Assembly (NCBI GenBank): GCA_017962315.1
Contig: JAGCVN010000114.1
Span: 1 to 40,756, forward strand
Direction: 5' to 3'
DNA from: Kiritimatiellia bacterium
GTDB lineage: Bacteria; Verrucomicrobiota; Kiritimatiellia; RFP12; UBA1067
DNA length: 40,756 nt
Of the stretch, positions 38,549 to 40,756 are shown piece after piece (within the stretch, counting starts at the first letter, position 1; every line of letters begins with the position of its first letter). The translations under genes and the position numbers were made by a program. The notes beneath the pieces were generated by a model, which was not told the DNA's origin, did not search any database, and saw only the letters and a program-made list of their open reading frames with translations.

Positions 38549-39649
38549 ATGTTCACCCGTAACCAGACGCATGCGGTTCACGCGGGGGGGCTGGCCATCG
38601 GCGGCGGCGCCCCCGTCTGCGTGCAGACCATGGCGAACGCGGATCCGCACGACGAGCCTGCGTTGCTGGCGCAGATCCGCTCGGCTGCCGCCCTCGGCGC
38701 GGAGCTGGTGCGGTTGACGATTCCGGATCGCGAAGCCGCCAGTGTCCTGGCGCGTGTCCGTAAGGTTTCCCCCGTCCCGTTGGTCGCGGACATCCATTTC
38801 GATTACCGCCTGGCCATCGCGTCCATCGAGGCGGGGGTCGATGCGCTCCGCATCAACCCCGGAAACATCGGTGGCGCGGATCGTGTAAAAACGGTCGTGG
38901 CGGCCGCCCGTCCCCGCAGGATCCCGATCCGTATCGGCGTGAACGGCGGTTCGCTGGAACGCGACCTCTTTGAGAAATACGGCGGGGCCACGCCCGAAGC
39001 GCTTGTGGAAAGCGCGGCCCGCCACGTCGCCCTGCTGGAGGCGGAGGATTACCGCGAGATCGTGATCTCCGCCAAAGCTTCCGACGTTCCCCGGACGCTG
39101 GCGGTTTACCGCCTGTTGGCGGAACGCTTCCCGTACCCGCTGCACCTGGGCGTCACGGAGGCGGGGACGTTCCTCCCCGGAACGGTGCGTTCGTGTGTCG
39201 CGCTCGGCGCGTTGCTGTTGGAGGGAATCGGCGACACCATTCGCGTCTCGCTCACGGATACGCCGGATAAAGAAGTCCGTGTCGGCGTCGAATTGCTGCG
39301 GAGCATCGGACTGCGTCCGCCCGGTGCTTCCGTTACCTCCTGCCCGACGTGCGGGCGGACGCAGGTTGATGTCGCAGGCGTCGCCGAGGCGGTGGAATGT
39401 CGCCTGGAGGCGTATTACCGCGACCATCCTGAAGCCCCCCGCCCGCATGTCGCCGTGATGGGGTGCGTGGTCAACGGGCCGGGCGAGGCGAAACACGCGG
39501 ACATTGCCGTCGCAGGGGGACGGGACACCTTCGCCGTCTACCTGCACGGCGGGTTTGTCTGTAAAATTCCCCAGTCCGAGGCGGTCGAAACCATCTGCCG
39601 CATGGTTCGGGAGTATAGCCCGCCGCCCGCGCTGCGCGCGGGAATGTAG
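38549..39649 (+). CDS. ispG: 4-hydroxy-3-methylbut-2-enyl-diphosphate synthase (HMB-PP synthase)
   Basis: IspG reduces the cyclic diphosphate MEcPP to HMBPP in the non-mevalonate isoprenoid pathway using a [4Fe-4S] cluster. The 366-aa protein has the TIM barrel (VQTMANADPHD near 20, VADIHFDYRLAI near 75, INPGNIGG near 98) and the cluster domain with SCPTCGRTQVD (C265, C268) and GCVVNGPGEA (C306 and the catalytic Glu). The length is that of the bacterial single-subunit form. The ATG at 38549 is 7 bp after the rseP stop; upstream frame belongs to rseP. The last residues PPALRAGM and the TAG stop are encoded by a REP-like element (39626-39649), so the native C-terminus has been overwritten; it lies after the last conserved helix and should be tolerated. 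Confidence 0.95.
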   Translation: MFTRNQTHAVHAGGLAIGGGAPVCVQTMANADPHDEPALLAQIRSAAALGAELVRLTIPDREAASVLARVRKVSPVPLVADIHFDYRLAIASIEAGVDALRINPGNIGGADRVKTVVAAARPRRIPIRIGVNGGSLERDLFEKYGGATPEALVESAARHVALLEAEDYREIVISAKASDVPRTLAVYRLLAERFPYPLHLGVTEAGTFLPGTVRSCVALGALLLEGIGDTIRVSLTDTPDKEVRVGVELLRSIGLRPPGASVTSCPTCGRTQVDVAGVAEAVECRLEAYYRDHPEAPRPHVAVMGCVVNGPGEAKHADIAVAGGRDTFAVYLHGGFVCKIPQSEAVETICRMVREYSPPPALRAGM

Positions 39650-39670
39650 ATGGGGATAACGTGGACATTG
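39626..39670 (+). repeat. REP-like element overlapping the 3' end of ispG
   Basis: A perfect 7-bp stem CCCGCGC/GCGCGGG with loop TGC (39626-39642) is followed by the family's right flank AATGTAGATGGGGATAACG. The palindrome is inside the ispG reading frame and the flank supplies its stop codon. Further on, GACAACC-type repeats resemble the far end of the 170-bp repeat. Confidence 0.85.
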
Positions 39671-39833
39671 TTCAAGTTATAGACAACCGCGACAACCGGG
39701 ACAACAACTTGAAAAGGTGTCCCCCGGCAATGTTGTCTCAAGTTGTCCGTGTTGTCTCCAATCGTCAGCGATTCTGCTCTGCGCCTCTCTCGTGAGACTT
39801 TTAACTGAGAAGTTCCGGCACGACATACGACAA

Positions 39834-39862
39834 CCGACAGCCGGACGTCGCCAGGCTGTCGG
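39834..39862. other. Perfect 9-bp stem-loop between convergent genes
   Basis: CCGACAGCC and GGCTGTCGG are separated by 11 bases. It lies in the 280-bp gap between ispG (plus) and the surface-protein gene (minus). No U-run follows on either strand, so it is not a classic intrinsic terminator; it may be a protein-binding palindrome or a transcript-end hairpin. Confidence 0.5.
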
Positions 39863-39928
39863 TCGCCGTGTGTCGGTTCAACGAAAAGGAAGGGTTACAC
39901 GTGCCCTTTCACTTTTCATTTTCCACTT

Positions 39929-40756
39929 TCATTCAACTACTACCGGGACGCTGCCGGCGGTTTTGTTGAAGGCGGTACCGTAGGCCACGCCGTCGACGAC
40001 GGCGCCGTTCACCGAGAACTTCGTCTTGGCGAGCTTGCCGCCCTTGACGGAGTAGGCCGTGAACGAGCCTTTGAACGTGCCGGTCTTCGCCGTGAAGGAC
40101 AGCTTCGCGGCGGAGGCGTTCGCGGCCGCCCCGCCCTTCGCCGCGGGCGTGACCGTCCAGCCGCCCTTGTAGGCGACCTTCGCCGCCTTCGCCAGCGTCC
40201 ACTTGCCCTTGGCGACCGTGACCGCCTCGCCGGACGGCAGGAGGTCGGCGTTCACGCCGGGGACGATCGCGGCGACGTCCTCCGCCGCGACGTAGAGCGC
40301 GTGCGCGCCCGCCGCGAGCGAACCGGCGGGACCGCAGGCCTCGGGGGCGGCCTCCCACTCCGTGACGGCGTTTTTCGGGCCGCGGAGCGGCGTCAGGTCG
40401 GAGACGCCCGTGAACGCCGTCTGCCCGTCCGCACCTTTCGCGAACCAGGCGACGAACCCGAACTTTGACTTCTTCGCGTACATCACCGGGACCGCCCAGC
40501 GCCCGCCGTCGCCCACCACCGCCTGGGCGGAGACGGAGACCTTCGTGCCGTCGGGCAGGACGCCCGTGACCTGCGCCGTGCCCTTGGCGGCGACCGCGAG
40601 CGTGAAGGGCGTGTAGCCTTTCTCGGAGGCGAGCGTCACCGTCCAGGTCTTCTTCCCGACGAGCGCGGCGGACGCCTTGTCGTCCGACGCCTTCGAGGCG
40701 AAGACGTTCTTCGCCGCCTCGACCGTGTAGGCGCCGAACGTGCCGGTCACCGAGTC
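39929..40756 (-). CDS. Surface or secreted protein, C-terminal 275 residues (runs off the right edge)
   Basis: The frame is open from the right edge (codons read D-S-V-T-G-T-F) to a TGA at 39929; no true start lies in the window. The sequence is Ala/Gly/Lys-rich and beta-strand-like, with related blocks: TGTFGAYTVEAAK near the left end and TGTFKGSFTAYSVKGGKLAK near the C-terminus, plus TWTVTLASEKGYTPF and GGWTVTPAAKGGA. The tail DGVAYGTAFNKTAGSVPVVV is of a type I associate with the C-termini of large secreted proteins in Kiritimatiellota and related PVC bacteria, possibly a sorting or surface-attachment domain; that link is from memory, not a search. Function unknown. Codon use is strongly GC-biased even compared with its neighbours. 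Confidence 0.75.
   Translation of the reverse strand, partial: DSVTGTFGAYTVEAAKNVFASKASDDKASAALVGKKTWTVTLASEKGYTPFTLAVAAKGTAQVTGVLPDGTKVSVSAQAVVGDGGRWAVPVMYAKKSKFGFVAWFAKGADGQTAFTGVSDLTPLRGPKNAVTEWEAAPEACGPAGSLAAGAHALYVAAEDVAAIVPGVNADLLPSGEAVTVAKGKWTLAKAAKVAYKGGWTVTPAAKGGAAANASAAKLSFTAKTGTFKGSFTAYSVKGGKLAKTKFSVNGAVVDGVAYGTAFNKTAGSVPVVVE

Noticed and set aside
36589..38556. Minus-strand open frame of 655 codons opposite rseP and the TIM-barrel gene
   Set aside because: Antisense shadow of rseP, whose HEFGH, PDZ and LDGGH motifs are unambiguous on the plus strand.

Overview
The window is GC-rich, with tightly packed genes and short Shine-Dalgarno-led or 4-bp-overlap junctions. Everything points to a Gram-negative member of the PVC group, most like Kiritimatiellota/Lentisphaerota-type carbohydrate degraders. 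The reasons are secreted metallophosphoesterases and FAD-dependent oxidoreductases, a DUF5107-TPR protein paired with a GH106 rhamnosidase, a GH13_8-type branching enzyme, a BspA-type leucine-rich-repeat protein, a Gly/Ala/Lys-rich surface-protein C-terminus, and REP-like intergenic repeats. This is inferred from gene content; no rRNA or tRNA is present to confirm it.

Layout. (1) 1-11,000, minus strand: the N-terminal 348 codons of a secreted BspA-like protein running off the left edge, then an operon read right to left: a small secreted alpha/alpha-toroid protein, a giant DUF4011-helicase-Vsr-like-nuclease-DUF3320 protein (a candidate phage-defence gene), glgB and tsaD, closed by a strong intrinsic terminator. 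(2) 11,000-17,370: three plus-strand secreted enzymes (an FAD oxidoreductase and two metallophosphoesterases). They are bracketed by two about 170-bp copies of one hairpin-rich repeat in opposite orientations, inside about 1 kb of apparently non-coding DNA on each side. (3) 17,369-22,950, minus strand: a chained operon of stand-alone IMP cyclohydrolase, PHP phosphoesterase, class I fumarase alpha and beta, fmt and a secreted zincin. (4) 22,950-29,030, plus strand: a divergently transcribed DUF5107-TPR protein, probably made from a leaderless mRNA, and a GH106 family protein. (5) 29,232-39,649, plus strand: phosphomannomutase/phosphoglucomutase, galactokinase, a degenerate ROK-like protein, pta, an unusual etfBA pair, a Tat-type TIM-barrel sugar epimerase, rseP and ispG. 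(6) Right edge, minus strand: the C-terminal 275 residues of a surface protein.

Functionally, the window links capture of plant or mucin sugars (rhamnosidase, galactokinase, hexose-phosphate mutase, secreted phosphoesterases), storage (glgB) and fermentation/redox metabolism (pta, etfBA, fumarase) with housekeeping genes (tsaD, fmt, purH domain, rseP, ispG). The most unusual features are the large helicase-nuclease under a promoter carrying an operator-like palindrome, the REP-like repeat family including an inverted pair around a gene cassette, the stand-alone IMP cyclohydrolase, and an EtfA whose FAD-binding signature is rewritten. Four sigma70-type promoters were recognised; three of them use a TTGCGG/TTGCGT -35 element with exactly 17 bp spacing.
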